Source: Novosphingobium sp. (lineage in GTDB: Bacteria > Pseudomonadota > Alphaproteobacteria > Sphingomonadales > Sphingomonadaceae). From it: 47,054 bases of DNA. Below the pieces are notes generated by a model. The model worked only from the letters and a program-made list of their open reading frames with translations, did not search any database and was not told the DNA's origin. The position numbers and the translations under genes are program-made. Shown here in pieces: positions 24,885 through 33,616 of the stretch. The stretch's first letter is position 1. Each line of letters starts with the position of its first letter. The DNA lies in NCBI RefSeq assembly GCF_027486195.1, contig NZ_JAIXPP010000115.1, positions 1 to 47,054 of the forward strand, written 5' to 3'.

Positions 24885-26273
24885 CTACTTCTTCGCGAAC
24901 GGGTTGGTCGGGCTACGCAAGGTCAGCCGGATCGGCACCGCATCGAAACCCAGTTCGCGGCGGATGCCGTTCACCAGATAGCGCCGATAGCTTTCGGGAA
25001 GCTGATCGAGCCGCGTGCCGAACATCACGAAGCTCGGCGGCCGGATGCGCGCCTGCGTGATGTAGCGCAGCTTGATGCGCTTTCCGCCCGGTGCCGGCGG
25101 CGGATTGGCGGCGAGCGCATCGTCGAACCAGCGGTTGAGCGCCGAGGTCGGCACGCGCTTCGACCAAGCCGCGCGGATATCGAAGGCGGCGGTCAGCATC
25201 TGGTCGAGCCCCTTGCCCGTGCGCGCCGAAACCGCCAGCAGCGGCACCCCGCGTACTTGCGCAAGGCCTTCCTCAAGTGCGGCGCGGATCCCATTGAACA
25301 GGCCGGAGGGGTCCTCCGCCACGTCCCACTTGTTGATCGCGATCATCAGCGCGCGGCCTTCCTCCAGCACCATCGAGGCGATCTTGAGGTCCTGATGTTC
25401 CAGCCCGCGCGTCGCATCGAGCAGCAGCACGACCACTTCGGCAAAGTCGATGGCGCGGCGCGCATCGGCGACGGACATCTTCTCCAGCTTTTCGACGACT
25501 TGCGCCTTCTTGCGCATCCCCGCCGTGTCAATCAGCCGCACCGGGCGGTAGGCGTCGCTCGTCGGATCGAACCACTGCCAGTCAATCGCGATCGAATCGC
25601 GTGTGATCCCCGCCTCCGGCCCCGTCAGCAGCCGGTTTTCGCCGAGCAGCTTGTTGATCAAGGTGGACTTGCCCGCATTGGGGCGCCCGACGATGGCAAG
25701 CTTGAGGACCGATTCGGGATCGAACTCCTCTTCGTCTTCGATCTCGGCGTCAGGCCCGGCATCGCCTTCGCCGTCCGTGCCTTCGATATGCGGGCGCAGC
25801 GCCTCGAACAGATCGGCGAGGCCCTGCCCATGCTCGGCGGAAAACGCCACCGGCTCGCCAAAGCCCAGTGCGAAGGCATCGTAGAGCCCCGGATCGCCCG
25901 CGCGCCCTTCGGCCTTATTGGCCATGAGCACGATGGGAATGCGGCTTGAGCGCAGATATCGCGAGATTTCCTCGTCGAGCGGGGTCACGCCCGCGCGCGC
26001 ATCGATCACGAAAAGCGCGACGTCCGCGCCCACCAGCGAAGCTTCGGTCTGCTGGCGCATGCGGCCCGGCAGGGTCTCGGGATCGAGATCTTCCCAGCCT
26101 GCCGTATCGACGATGGTGAACTTCAGGCCGAGCAGATCCGCATCGCCAAAGCGGCGGTCGCGCGTCACGCCGGGCTGGTCGTCGACGAGCGCGAGCTTCT
26201 TGCCGACAAGCCGATTGAACAGAGTCGACTTGCCGACATTGGGGCGGCCGATGATGATAACCTGGGGCAACAT
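24885..26273 (-). CDS. der: Ribosome-assembly GTPase Der (EngA)
   Basis: A 462-residue protein with two tandem G domains. Domain 1 has GRPNVGKST, DTAGW and NKAEGR; domain 2 has GRPNAGKST, DTAGM and NKWD. A highly acidic linker (DAEIEDEEEFDPES) separates them and a KH-like C-terminal domain follows. This arrangement is unique to Der, an essential GTPase for 50S subunit maturation. GGGAGGGCC lies before the ATG. The gene is core genome and marks the boundary of the beta-oxidation unit. Confidence 0.98.
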   Translation of the reverse strand: MLPQVIIIGRPNVGKSTLFNRLVGKKLALVDDQPGVTRDRRFGDADLLGLKFTIVDTAGWEDLDPETLPGRMRQQTEASLVGADVALFVIDARAGVTPLDEEISRYLRSSRIPIVLMANKAEGRAGDPGLYDAFALGFGEPVAFSAEHGQGLADLFEALRPHIEGTDGEGDAGPDAEIEDEEEFDPESVLKLAIVGRPNAGKSTLINKLLGENRLLTGPEAGITRDSIAIDWQWFDPTSDAYRPVRLIDTAGMRKKAQVVEKLEKMSVADARRAIDFAEVVVLLLDATRGLEHQDLKIASMVLEEGRALMIAINKWDVAEDPSGLFNGIRAALEEGLAQVRGVPLLAVSARTGKGLDQMLTAAFDIRAAWSKRVPTSALNRWFDDALAANPPPAPGGKRIKLRYITQARIRPPSFVMFGTRLDQLPESYRRYLVNGIRRELGFDAVPIRLTLRSPTNPFAKK

Positions 26274-26407
26274 GGCCCTCCCGTGGCCCCAACGCGCCCG
26301 GAACGCAAGCGCAGCGTGGACTCGCCGCGCGCGCCTCGAGGCCGAAATGGTTCGTTAACCAGCTTCGCTTGAGCAGCTTTAACCACGCCGCGGGCAAAGC
26401 TGCCTGC

Positions 26408-27193
26408 ATGATCCCGGTACCCCTGCGACTCGCACTCCTCTTTCTGCTCGCAGCAGTGCCGCCCCAGGCGCAGGCACGGCCGATCGCGCCGGATCCAGCC
26501 GGTGCGAGCGACGATAACGCCGAAGATATCGGCCGAGATTTCGCCCTGCCCTACATCCAGTGCGTGCCCTATGCGCGCAAGGTCACCGGCATCCAGCTCT
26601 ATGGTGACGCCCACACCTGGTGGAATCAGGCCGACGGCCACTATGCGCGCGGCTCCCTACCCAAGGTCGGCGCGGTCATGGCCTTTCGCCCTTACGGAGC
26701 GATGCAACTCGGCCATGTCGCCGCCGTCAGCCGCATCCTCGATTCGCGCACCATCCTGCTGCGCCACGCCAACTGGTCTCCCATCGAGGGGCGCCGTGGC
26801 CAGATGGAAGACAATGTCCGCGCGGTGGATGTCTCACCCGCGAACGACTGGAGCGAAGTGCGCGTGTGGTATGCACCGCTTGGCGGGCTCGGCACGACGC
26901 ACTGGCCGGTCGAGGGCTTTATCTACAACCGCAAGCCGGCAAAGACCCTCGGACCCAATGAACGGCTGACTGTGCTTGCTTCGGCTGACGCACCCAAGGC
27001 CGCCTACACCTCACGCATCGGGCCCGACTTCCTCAAGGGCATCGTTCCCGAAACGAGCCGCACGCCCGCGCGGCGCCCGCTGGCTGCGCGGGAAACGGTG
27101 AAGGTCCCGGTCAAGGAAGACCGCACCCTTGCGGTCTCCCCCAACCTGGCCCGCGATCCCATCGGCCGCATCATCGCCAGCCGCGTGCGCTGA
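26408..27193 (+). CDS. Exported CHAP-domain peptidoglycan hydrolase-like protein
   Basis: A 261-residue protein. Residues 1-23 are a signal peptide (LRLALLFLLAAVPPQAQA). A CHAP/NlpC-type fold follows with Cys52 (YIQCVPYARKVTG), His103 (LGHVAAV) and Asn122 (RHANW) as the catalytic triad. The C-terminal 100 residues are Arg/Pro-rich with no recognised domain. Likely a periplasmic amidase or endopeptidase acting on cell wall peptides. It is divergent from der; an in-frame ATG 13 codons upstream would place charged residues before the signal peptide and was not preferred. Confidence 0.88.
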   Translation: MIPVPLRLALLFLLAAVPPQAQARPIAPDPAGASDDNAEDIGRDFALPYIQCVPYARKVTGIQLYGDAHTWWNQADGHYARGSLPKVGAVMAFRPYGAMQLGHVAAVSRILDSRTILLRHANWSPIEGRRGQMEDNVRAVDVSPANDWSEVRVWYAPLGGLGTTHWPVEGFIYNRKPAKTLGPNERLTVLASADAPKAAYTSRIGPDFLKGIVPETSRTPARRPLAARETVKVPVKEDRTLAVSPNLARDPIGRIIASRVR

Positions 27194-27230
27194 GCAGGCC
27201 TTCAGACCCACCTTCTCCGGGTGGAGGCCA

Positions 27231-28100
27231 TCAAAGCGTCTTGATGATCGCCGAGAAATCGAGCCCGCCGTTGCCCGCATCGGCAAACGCCGCATAAAGC
27301 TCCGCCGCGCGCGCACCCATCGGCACGTCAGCCCCGGCACCCTTGGCCGCTTCCATCGCGAGCTTCAGGTCCTTGAGCATCAGCGCGGTGGCAAAGCCGC
27401 CCTGATAGCCATTGTCCGCCGGAGTCGTCGGGCCAACACCCGGCACCGGGCAATAGCTCGTCATCGACCAGCATTGGCCCGAAGCCTTGCTGGAGATGTC
27501 GAAGAACGTCTGCAGGTCGAGCCCCAGCTTCTCGGCCATGGCAAAGGTCTCGCAAGTCGCAATCATCGAGGCGCCGAGCAGCATGTTGTTGCAGATCTTC
27601 GCCGCCTGCCCTGCACCGCTGTCACCCGCATGGATCACCGCCTTGCCCATCGCGGCCAGGATCGGCTCACCGCGCGCGAAGGCGTCCGCGCTGCCGCCGA
27701 CCATGAAGGTCAGCGTGCCGCCATTGGCCGCCGCGATCCCGCCCGAAACCGGCGCATCGACCATGGCGTAGCCCGCGTCTGCCGCCAGCGCGGCAACTTC
27801 GCGCGCGGTGGCAACGTCGATGGTTGAACAATCAAGCAGCAGTGCGGAAGTCGGCGCATGGCCGATCACATCGGCGGTGTAGACCGCCTTCACGATGGCG
27901 CCGTTGGGCAGCATCGAGACGACGGCATCGGCGCCCTGCACCGCCTCCTTCACCGAGGTGTACGTGGCGCAGCCGCTTTCCTTCGCGCGCGCCAGCGCCG
28001 CTTCCGCCAGATCGAACGCGTGGACGTCATGCCCCGCCTTGACGAGATTTGCGGCCATGCCGCCGCCCATGTTGCCGAGGCCGATAAATGCGATTTTCAT
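27231..28100 (-). CDS. mmsB: 3-hydroxyisobutyrate dehydrogenase
   Basis: A 289-residue beta-hydroxyacid dehydrogenase. It opens with FIGLGNMGGGMAANL (Rossmann loop), has DAPVSGG with Ser119, and the catalytic Lys168 in GAGQAAKICNN. It oxidises 3-hydroxyisobutyrate to methylmalonate semialdehyde with NAD in valine catabolism. It is the last gene of the minus-strand valine operon, 4 nt after the enoyl-CoA hydratase stop. Context with the CoA hydrolase and MmsA makes this function secure. Confidence 0.96.
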   Translation of the reverse strand: MKIAFIGLGNMGGGMAANLVKAGHDVHAFDLAEAALARAKESGCATYTSVKEAVQGADAVVSMLPNGAIVKAVYTADVIGHAPTSALLLDCSTIDVATAREVAALAADAGYAMVDAPVSGGIAAANGGTLTFMVGGSADAFARGEPILAAMGKAVIHAGDSGAGQAAKICNNMLLGASMIATCETFAMAEKLGLDLQTFFDISSKASGQCWSMTSYCPVPGVGPTTPADNGYQGGFATALMLKDLKLAMEAAKGAGADVPMGARAAELYAAFADAGNGGLDFSAIIKTL

Positions 28101-28104
28101 GGCC

Positions 28105-28887
28105 TTACTTCCCCTTCCACACGCCGGGGCGCTTTTCGATGAAGGCGGCCATGCCTTCCGCCTTGTCTTCGGTCGCGGTGAGGATCTGGAACACGCGGCG
28201 TTCGAACAGCAGGCCCTGATCGAGCGTCAGTTCGAACGCGGCATTGACCATTTCCTTGTTGGCGATCACGGCCACCGGCGGCATCGCGGCGATGGCTTCG
28301 GCGGCGGCGACCGCTTCGTCGATCAGCGAGGCCAGCGGCACGACGCGGCTGACGAGGCCCGAACGCTCGGCTTCCACCGCGTCCATCATCCGGCTGGTGA
28401 GGCACATGTCCATCGCCTTGGCCTTACCCACCGCGCGGGTCAGGCGCTGCGAGCCGCCCATGCCGGGGGCGACACCGAGCTTGATCTCGGGCTGGCCGAA
28501 CTTTGCGTTTTCCGAAGCGATGATGAAGTCCGCCATCATGGCAAGCTCGCACCCGCCGCCGAGCGCGAAGCCGTTCACTGCCGCGATCCACGGCTTGCGC
28601 GTGGTCTTTACCAGGTGGCTGGTCCAGCGCGAGAAGAAGTCGCCGGTGTAGAAATCGGTCGCGGCCTTGTCGGCCATTTCCTTGATGTCCGCGCCGGCGG
28701 CAAATGCCTTCTCGCCCGAGCCGGTGAGCACGGCGCAGCGCTGCGCCGGGTCGGCCTCATAGGCCGCAAACGCCGTGATCAGCTCCTCGAGCACCTGCGA
28801 ATTGAGGGCATTCAAGGACTTGGGGCGGTTGAGCGTGATCAGCGTGACGGCGCCGCGCTGTTCGACCAGAATCGTTTCATACGTCAT
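28105..28887 (-). CDS. Enoyl-CoA hydratase (probable methacrylyl-CoA hydratase)
   Basis: A 260-residue crotonase. Glu114 (GFALGGGCELAM) and Glu134 (QPEIKLGVAPG) are the two catalytic acids, and the oxyanion segment is AFAAGADIKEM. I chose the ATG that overlaps the upstream hydrolase stop (ATGA) with GGAG six bases before it; four codons more are possible. In this operon it would hydrate methacrylyl-CoA to 3-hydroxyisobutyryl-CoA, the substrate of the adjacent hydrolase. A short-chain general hydratase cannot be excluded. Confidence 0.95.
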   Translation of the reverse strand: MTYETILVEQRGAVTLITLNRPKSLNALNSQVLEELITAFAAYEADPAQRCAVLTGSGEKAFAAGADIKEMADKAATDFYTGDFFSRWTSHLVKTTRKPWIAAVNGFALGGGCELAMMADFIIASENAKFGQPEIKLGVAPGMGGSQRLTRAVGKAKAMDMCLTSRMMDAVEAERSGLVSRVVPLASLIDEAVAAAEAIAAMPPVAVIANKEMVNAAFELTLDQGLLFERRVFQILTATEDKAEGMAAFIEKRPGVWKGK

Positions 28888-29930
28888 AGGGGGCTCCATT
28901 CTGCGCTATCAGTCAGGGGCGCGAAGATCGCGTCCAGCATGTCTTCGGTCACGCCTTCGGGCGTCGCCGGGTTCCACTTGGGGGCATTGTCCTTGTCCAC
29001 GATCACCGCGCGCACGCCCTCGGCAAAATCGGGGCGCACCAGCACGCGGCTGCAGATGCGGTATTCCATCACCATGTTTGCGGCGAAATCGGGCAGGGTC
29101 AGGCTGGTCGCCAGCTGGCGCAGCGCGACCTTGCATGTCTGCGGGCTCTTGGTGTGCAGTGTCGCGAGTGTCGCAGCGGCAAATTCGCTGCCATCGGCTT
29201 CGAGCGCGGCGAGAATGTCTTCGTAGCGGTCCGAAGCGAACAGCCGCGCGATATCGTCCGCCTGCGCCGCGATCTTGGGTTCGGGCGGCACGGCGGCGAA
29301 GCTGTGCAGGATCGCTGGAATATCGTCCGGGTTCGCCGCGATCTTGGCCTTCACCTCGGCCAACGCGGCAGACGGCAGGTAATGCGTGGCCGAACCCGCC
29401 CAGAGGCATTCGGCCCCGTCCATCCGGGCGCCGGTGAGCGCGAGGTACTGGCCCAGCCGCCCCTTCATGCGCGAAAGGAACCAGCCGCCGCCCACATCGG
29501 GAAACAGGCCGATGCCGGTCTCGGGCATGGCGAGGCGTGTGTTTTCGGTCGCAGCGCGATAGCGCGCCGGATCGGCGATGCCCACGCCGCCGCCCATGGT
29601 GATCCCGTCCATGAACGCCACGATGGGCTTTTCATAGGTCATGATCAGGTGGTTGAGCCGATACTCGTCGAAGAAGAACTTGCGGCCCGAAACGCCCTCG
29701 TCAGTCAGCGCGGAATTGCGCAGAAACGCGATATCCCCACCCGCGCAGAAGCCGCGCCCTTCGGAATGGTCGATGATCACCGCGCCGATCGCGGGATCAT
29801 CGCGCCACGCTAGCAGCGCGGCGGTCATGCCGTCCACCATCGCCCGGTTGAGCGCGTGGATCGCCTTGGGGCGATTGAGCGAAAGCACGCCCATGCCCCC
29901 TTCGGTGCGGACCAGAATATCGTCTGTCAT
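28884..29930 (-). CDS. 3-hydroxyisobutyryl-CoA hydrolase
   Basis: A 348-residue crotonase-superfamily hydrolase, longer than hydratases by its C-terminal extension. It has GRGFCAGGDI for the oxyanion hole and Glu137 and Asp145 in MPETGIGLFPDVGGG, the signature that distinguishes the hydrolase from hydratases. It releases free 3-hydroxyisobutyrate, which MmsB then oxidises. Start and stop overlap both neighbours by 4 nt (ATGA), giving tight translational coupling. Confidence 0.95.
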   Translation of the reverse strand: MTDDILVRTEGGMGVLSLNRPKAIHALNRAMVDGMTAALLAWRDDPAIGAVIIDHSEGRGFCAGGDIAFLRNSALTDEGVSGRKFFFDEYRLNHLIMTYEKPIVAFMDGITMGGGVGIADPARYRAATENTRLAMPETGIGLFPDVGGGWFLSRMKGRLGQYLALTGARMDGAECLWAGSATHYLPSAALAEVKAKIAANPDDIPAILHSFAAVPPEPKIAAQADDIARLFASDRYEDILAALEADGSEFAAATLATLHTKSPQTCKVALRQLATSLTLPDFAANMVMEYRICSRVLVRPDFAEGVRAVIVDKDNAPKWNPATPEGVTEDMLDAIFAPLTDSAEWSPL

Positions 29931-30340
29931 GCAGCCTTCCCCATTTCAAGCGGGACCAGAGCTTCAATAAGATCCCAGCGGTTGCCGAAGGGATCGCGGA
30001 ACACCAGCACCGCGCCATAGCTTTCGCGCCGCACGGGCGCCTCGATTGTCACGCCTCGCGCACGCAGCGCCGCCTCGCTTGCGGCAAGATCGGAGGTGTG
30101 AAGGAAGAAGCCCACGCGCCCGCCCGCCTGTCGCCCGATTGCGGCGGCCTGCGTTTCATCGGCAGCCCGCGCCAGCAGAAGGTTCGCACCCTCACCGATG
30201 GAGACGACCACCCAGCGCTTGCCTGCGCCAAGATCGGTGTCTTCGGCCAGATCAAAGCCCAGCGTCCCCACAAAGAACGCCAGCCCCGCGTCGTAATCGG
30301 GCACGACAATCGTCACCATGGCGAGGCTGTGCGCAATCAT
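29927..30340 (-). CDS. VOC (glyoxalase/bleomycin-resistance) superfamily protein
   Basis: A 137-residue protein with two beta-alpha-beta-beta-beta units: VTIVVPDYDAGLAFFVGTLGF at the start and RVGFFLHTSDLAASEAALRARGV then FRDPFGNRWDLIE in the second half. It lies between the acyl-CoA dehydrogenase and CoA hydrolase genes with 4-nt overlaps on both sides, so it is made with the valine enzymes. No standard step of the valine route needs a VOC protein; a detoxifying or epimerase role is possible. Function unknown. Confidence 0.88.
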   Translation of the reverse strand: MIAHSLAMVTIVVPDYDAGLAFFVGTLGFDLAEDTDLGAGKRWVVVSIGEGANLLLARAADETQAAAIGRQAGGRVGFFLHTSDLAASEAALRARGVTIEAPVRRESYGAVLVFRDPFGNRWDLIEALVPLEMGKAA

Positions 30341-31482
30341 TGGCGCAGCAAATCCCGGCCCACGATCATCTTCATCACCTCGTTGGTGCCCTCCAGAATG
30401 CGGTGCACGCGCAAGTCGCGCCAGAAGCGCTCGATCGGATAGTCCTTGAGATAGCCATACCCGCCAAACACCTGCAATGCGCGGTCGACCACCGAAGAGC
30501 CGGTATCGGTCGCCAGCTTCTTGGCCATCGCCGAAAAGCGCGTCTTGTCAGGCGCATTGCTCGTCACCTTGGCGGCCGCGAGATAGAGCAGCGCGCGCGC
30601 GGCCTCAAGCTCGATTGCCATATCCGCCAACTGGAACTGGGTGTTCTGGAAATCGGCGATTGGCTGGCCGAACTGGCTGCGTTCCTTGGCATACTTGATC
30701 GCTTCATCAAGGCAGCGCTGCGCTCCGCCAAGCGAGCAGGCGCCGATATTGAGCCGCCCGCCATCCAGCCCGGCCATGGCAAAGCGGAAGCCGTCGCCTT
30801 CCGCGCCGACGCGGTTGGCCACGGGCACTTTCACGTTCTCGAAAATCACTTGCGCAGTGGGCGAGGCGTTCCAGCCCAGCTTGCGTTCCGGCGCGCCGAA
30901 GCTGAGCCCCGGCGTGCCCTTGTCGATCACCAGGCACGAGATACCCTTCGGTCCCGCCTCGCCTGTGCGAACCATCGTCACGTAAATGTCGCTCACCCCG
31001 CCGCCCGAGATGAACTGCTTGGTGCCGTTCACGACATAATGGTCGCCTTCCAGCCGAGCCGTGGTGCGCAGCGCTGCCGCATCGGAACCCGAGCCGGGCT
31101 CGGTCAGGCAATAGCTCGCGATCTTGTCCATCGTGATCAGCGAGGGCAAATAGCGGCCCTTGATTTCCTCCCCACCGAAGCGGTCGATCATCCACGAGGC
31201 CATGTTGTGGATCGAGATGAACGCGCTGGTCGTGGGGCAGCCATAAGCCATGGCTTCCATGATCAGCGCCGATTCCAGCCGCCCGAGCCCAATTCCGCCG
31301 CTTTCCTCGCTCACATAGATCGAGGCGAAGCCGAGTTCCGCCGCCGCCTTGATCGTATCCAGCGGGAAGCTGTGCTCCTCGTCCCACTGCGCGGCAAACG
31401 GCGTGATCGCATCGGCGGTAAAGCGGCGCGCCATTTCCTGAATGGCGATCTGGTCGTCGGTGAGCTGGAATTGGTCGGTCAT
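30337..31482 (-). CDS. Acyl-CoA dehydrogenase (probable isobutyryl-CoA dehydrogenase)
   Basis: A 381-residue FAD enzyme. CLTEPGSGSDAAALRTTA is the ACAD signature, and the catalytic Glu364 lies in RILEGTNEVM close to the C-terminus, as in short/branched-chain dehydrogenases. AAGG precedes the chosen ATG; an in-frame ATG five codons upstream is possible. It should oxidise isobutyryl-CoA to methacrylyl-CoA with electrons going to ETF. It is the head of the five-gene overlapping set that runs to mmsB, and 168 nt separate it from the RidA gene. Confidence 0.95.
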   Translation of the reverse strand: MTDQFQLTDDQIAIQEMARRFTADAITPFAAQWDEEHSFPLDTIKAAAELGFASIYVSEESGGIGLGRLESALIMEAMAYGCPTTSAFISIHNMASWMIDRFGGEEIKGRYLPSLITMDKIASYCLTEPGSGSDAAALRTTARLEGDHYVVNGTKQFISGGGVSDIYVTMVRTGEAGPKGISCLVIDKGTPGLSFGAPERKLGWNASPTAQVIFENVKVPVANRVGAEGDGFRFAMAGLDGGRLNIGACSLGGAQRCLDEAIKYAKERSQFGQPIADFQNTQFQLADMAIELEAARALLYLAAAKVTSNAPDKTRFSAMAKKLATDTGSSVVDRALQVFGGYGYLKDYPIERFWRDLRVHRILEGTNEVMKMIVGRDLLRQ

Positions 31483-31650
31483 GCTCTGGCCTTGCATTGC
31501 AGGAAGGGTAAAACGGGGAGCCGGCGCGCGGCCTCTGTCGGTCCTAGCCGAAGCGCCGGGGCAGGCAAGGTTTGGCGCAAGCCAGCGCCGCGAACGGTGC
31601 GCTCAGCCCGCGAAGGGCGCCCCCGTTTCCGGCTTCGGATGCGGCCAGCA

Positions 31651-32034
31651 TCACGCCTCCATCACCTCGGCTTCGATCTCGACCTTCCATTCCGGACGGA
31701 CGAAACCCGATACGATGAGCGTTGTCGTCGCGGGCCGCGCCGCGCCAAACCACTTGCCATGGACCCGGGCCACGGCATCGAAATCGGCCCGGTCGGTGAG
31801 GTAGATGCAGGTCCGCACCGTGTCAGCGATATCGCCGCCAAGGTCGGCAATCGCCCGCGCCACGATCGCGCAGCAGCGCTCCATCTGCGCCGCCGCGTCG
31901 CCGGTCGTGGTCGATCCATCCGGCTCGATCGGCGCCGTTCCAGCCACCATGATCTGCTTTCCCGTGCGGATTGCCCGGGAAAAGCCGATCACCGGTTCGA
32001 GCGGCGAACCGCTGGAAACGCGCGACTTGGACAA
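31651..32034 (-). CDS. RidA/YjgF family protein
   Basis: A 127-residue protein with GTAPIEPDG, TVRTCIYLTD and GAARPATTTLIV, the family core including the Arg that binds the carboxylate in RidA. It starts at TTG three nt after the mmsA stop, implying coupling; no clear ribosome site is seen, so this start is tentative. RidA proteins hydrolyse reactive enamine/imine intermediates made by PLP enzymes during amino-acid breakdown, a sensible partner for a branched-chain amino-acid operon. Some family members act in aromatic catabolism instead. Confidence 0.9.
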   Translation of the reverse strand: MSKSRVSSGSPLEPVIGFSRAIRTGKQIMVAGTAPIEPDGSTTTGDAAAQMERCCAIVARAIADLGGDIADTVRTCIYLTDRADFDAVARVHGKWFGAARPATTTLIVSGFVRPEWKVEIEAEVMEA

Positions 32035-32037
32035 GGT

Positions 32038-33534
32038 TTACGCCATCGTCGGGATAACAAAGGCATTGCCGCTATCGGGCAGCCCGTCCGGCCAACGCTG
32101 CGTTACGGTCTTGACCTTGGTCCAGAACTTCACGCCTTCCATGCCGTGCTGGTTGGTGTCACCGAAGGCCGACCGCTTCCAGCCGCCGAAGGTGTGATAG
32201 GCAACCGGCACGGGGATCGGCACGTTTATGCCGACCATGCCGACATTGACCCGCGCTGCAAATTCGCGCGCCGCGTTGCCGCTGCGGGTGAACAGCGCCA
32301 CGCCGTTGCCATACTGGTGCTTCGAAGGCAGCGCGAGCGCTTCCTCGAAGTCCTTCGCGCGCACGATCTGCAGCACGGGGCCGAAGATCTCGTTCTGGTA
32401 GCTTTCCATGTCGGCCGTGACGTGGTCGATCAGCGTCGGGCCGACGAAGAAGCCGTTCTCATGGCCCTGCAAGGTGAAGCCGCGCCCGTCGATCACGATC
32501 TCGCCGCCCTCCGCCTCGCAGCGGTCGATCCAGCGCTCGATGTTCGCCTTGTGCGCGGCGGTGACGACCGGTCCGTAGTGGCAATCGGCATCTGTTGAAA
32601 TGCCGACGCGCAGCTTCTCGATCGCCGGGATCAGCTTGGCCTTGAGCCGCTCGGCGGTTTCCTCACCAACAGGCACGACCACCGGCAGCGCCATGCAGCG
32701 CTCGCCCGCCGAGCCGAACGCAGCACCCGCCAGATCGTTGACGACCTGATCGAGATCGGCGTCCGGCATCACGATGCCGTGGTTCTTGGCCCCGCCCATC
32801 GCCTGCACGCGCTTGCCGGCGGCGACGCCGCGATTGTAGACATAGTGCGCGATATCGGACGAACCGACGAAGCTCACCGCGCCGATCGCCGGATGGTCGA
32901 GGATCGCGTCGACCATTTCCTTGTCGCCATGGACGACCTGGCAGATGCCTTCGGGCAGACCTGCCTCAAGGAACAGCTCGGCAAAGCGCACCGGCACCGA
33001 AGGATCGCGCTCGGAAGGCTTGATGATGAAGGCATTGCCGGTGGCGATGGCGACGCCTGCCATCCACAGCGGGATCATGCCGGGGAAGTTGAACGGGGTG
33101 ATGCCTGCGCCGATACCGATGGGCTGGCGCATCGAATAGATGTCGATGCCCGGCCCGGCGCCTTGCGTGTATTCGCCCTTCAGCACATGCGGAATGCCGC
33201 AGCAGAACTCGATCACCTCGAGCCCGCGCTGGATATCGCCCTTCGAATCGGCGATCACCTTGCCGTGCTCGGAAGAGAGCAGGCGCGCCAGTTCGTCGAT
33301 ATTTGCCTCGACCAGCCGCTTGAATTCGAACATGACGCGGGCACGGCGCTGCGGGTTGACCGCGGCCCAGGCTGGCTGCGCCGCCAGCGCGGCCTGCACA
33401 GCGCGTTCCAGCGTATCAGACGTGCCCAGCGCCACTTCAGCCTGCACCGCGCCGGTGTTGGGATCGAACACCGGGCCCTTGCGTGCCGGAGCCCCGCCCG
33501 AACCGCCGACAATGAAATGATCGATCTGGCGCAT
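32038..33534 (-). CDS. mmsA: CoA-acylating methylmalonate-semialdehyde dehydrogenase
   Basis: A 498-residue aldehyde dehydrogenase. Cys280 (FGSAGERCMALP) is the nucleophile, and Asn251 in GGAKNH stands where hydrolytic dehydrogenases have the general-base Glu, as expected for the CoA-dependent MmsA type. PFNFPGMIPLWM marks the same family. It converts methylmalonate semialdehyde to propionyl-CoA, NADH and CO2, the last step of valine breakdown. AGGAAAGG precedes the ATG. It heads the minus-strand operon and is divergent from a LysR gene, the likely regulator. Confidence 0.97.
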   Translation of the reverse strand: MRQIDHFIVGGSGGAPARKGPVFDPNTGAVQAEVALGTSDTLERAVQAALAAQPAWAAVNPQRRARVMFEFKRLVEANIDELARLLSSEHGKVIADSKGDIQRGLEVIEFCCGIPHVLKGEYTQGAGPGIDIYSMRQPIGIGAGITPFNFPGMIPLWMAGVAIATGNAFIIKPSERDPSVPVRFAELFLEAGLPEGICQVVHGDKEMVDAILDHPAIGAVSFVGSSDIAHYVYNRGVAAGKRVQAMGGAKNHGIVMPDADLDQVVNDLAGAAFGSAGERCMALPVVVPVGEETAERLKAKLIPAIEKLRVGISTDADCHYGPVVTAAHKANIERWIDRCEAEGGEIVIDGRGFTLQGHENGFFVGPTLIDHVTADMESYQNEIFGPVLQIVRAKDFEEALALPSKHQYGNGVALFTRSGNAAREFAARVNVGMVGINVPIPVPVAYHTFGGWKRSAFGDTNQHGMEGVKFWTKVKTVTQRWPDGLPDSGNAFVIPTMA

Positions 33535-33616
33535 GCTGCATCCTTTCCTGACGAATTAGTCCGTGGACCTTGGGCAGCTCCCTGCACCCCCGACGATTTG
33601 CAAGCAAGGTGAGAAA
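33535..33616. promoter_or_regulatory. Divergent mmsA/LysR promoter region
   Basis: Only 82 nt separate the two start codons, so a LysR-type operator is expected inside. I could not pick a convincing T-N11-A dyad by eye. Confidence 0.4.
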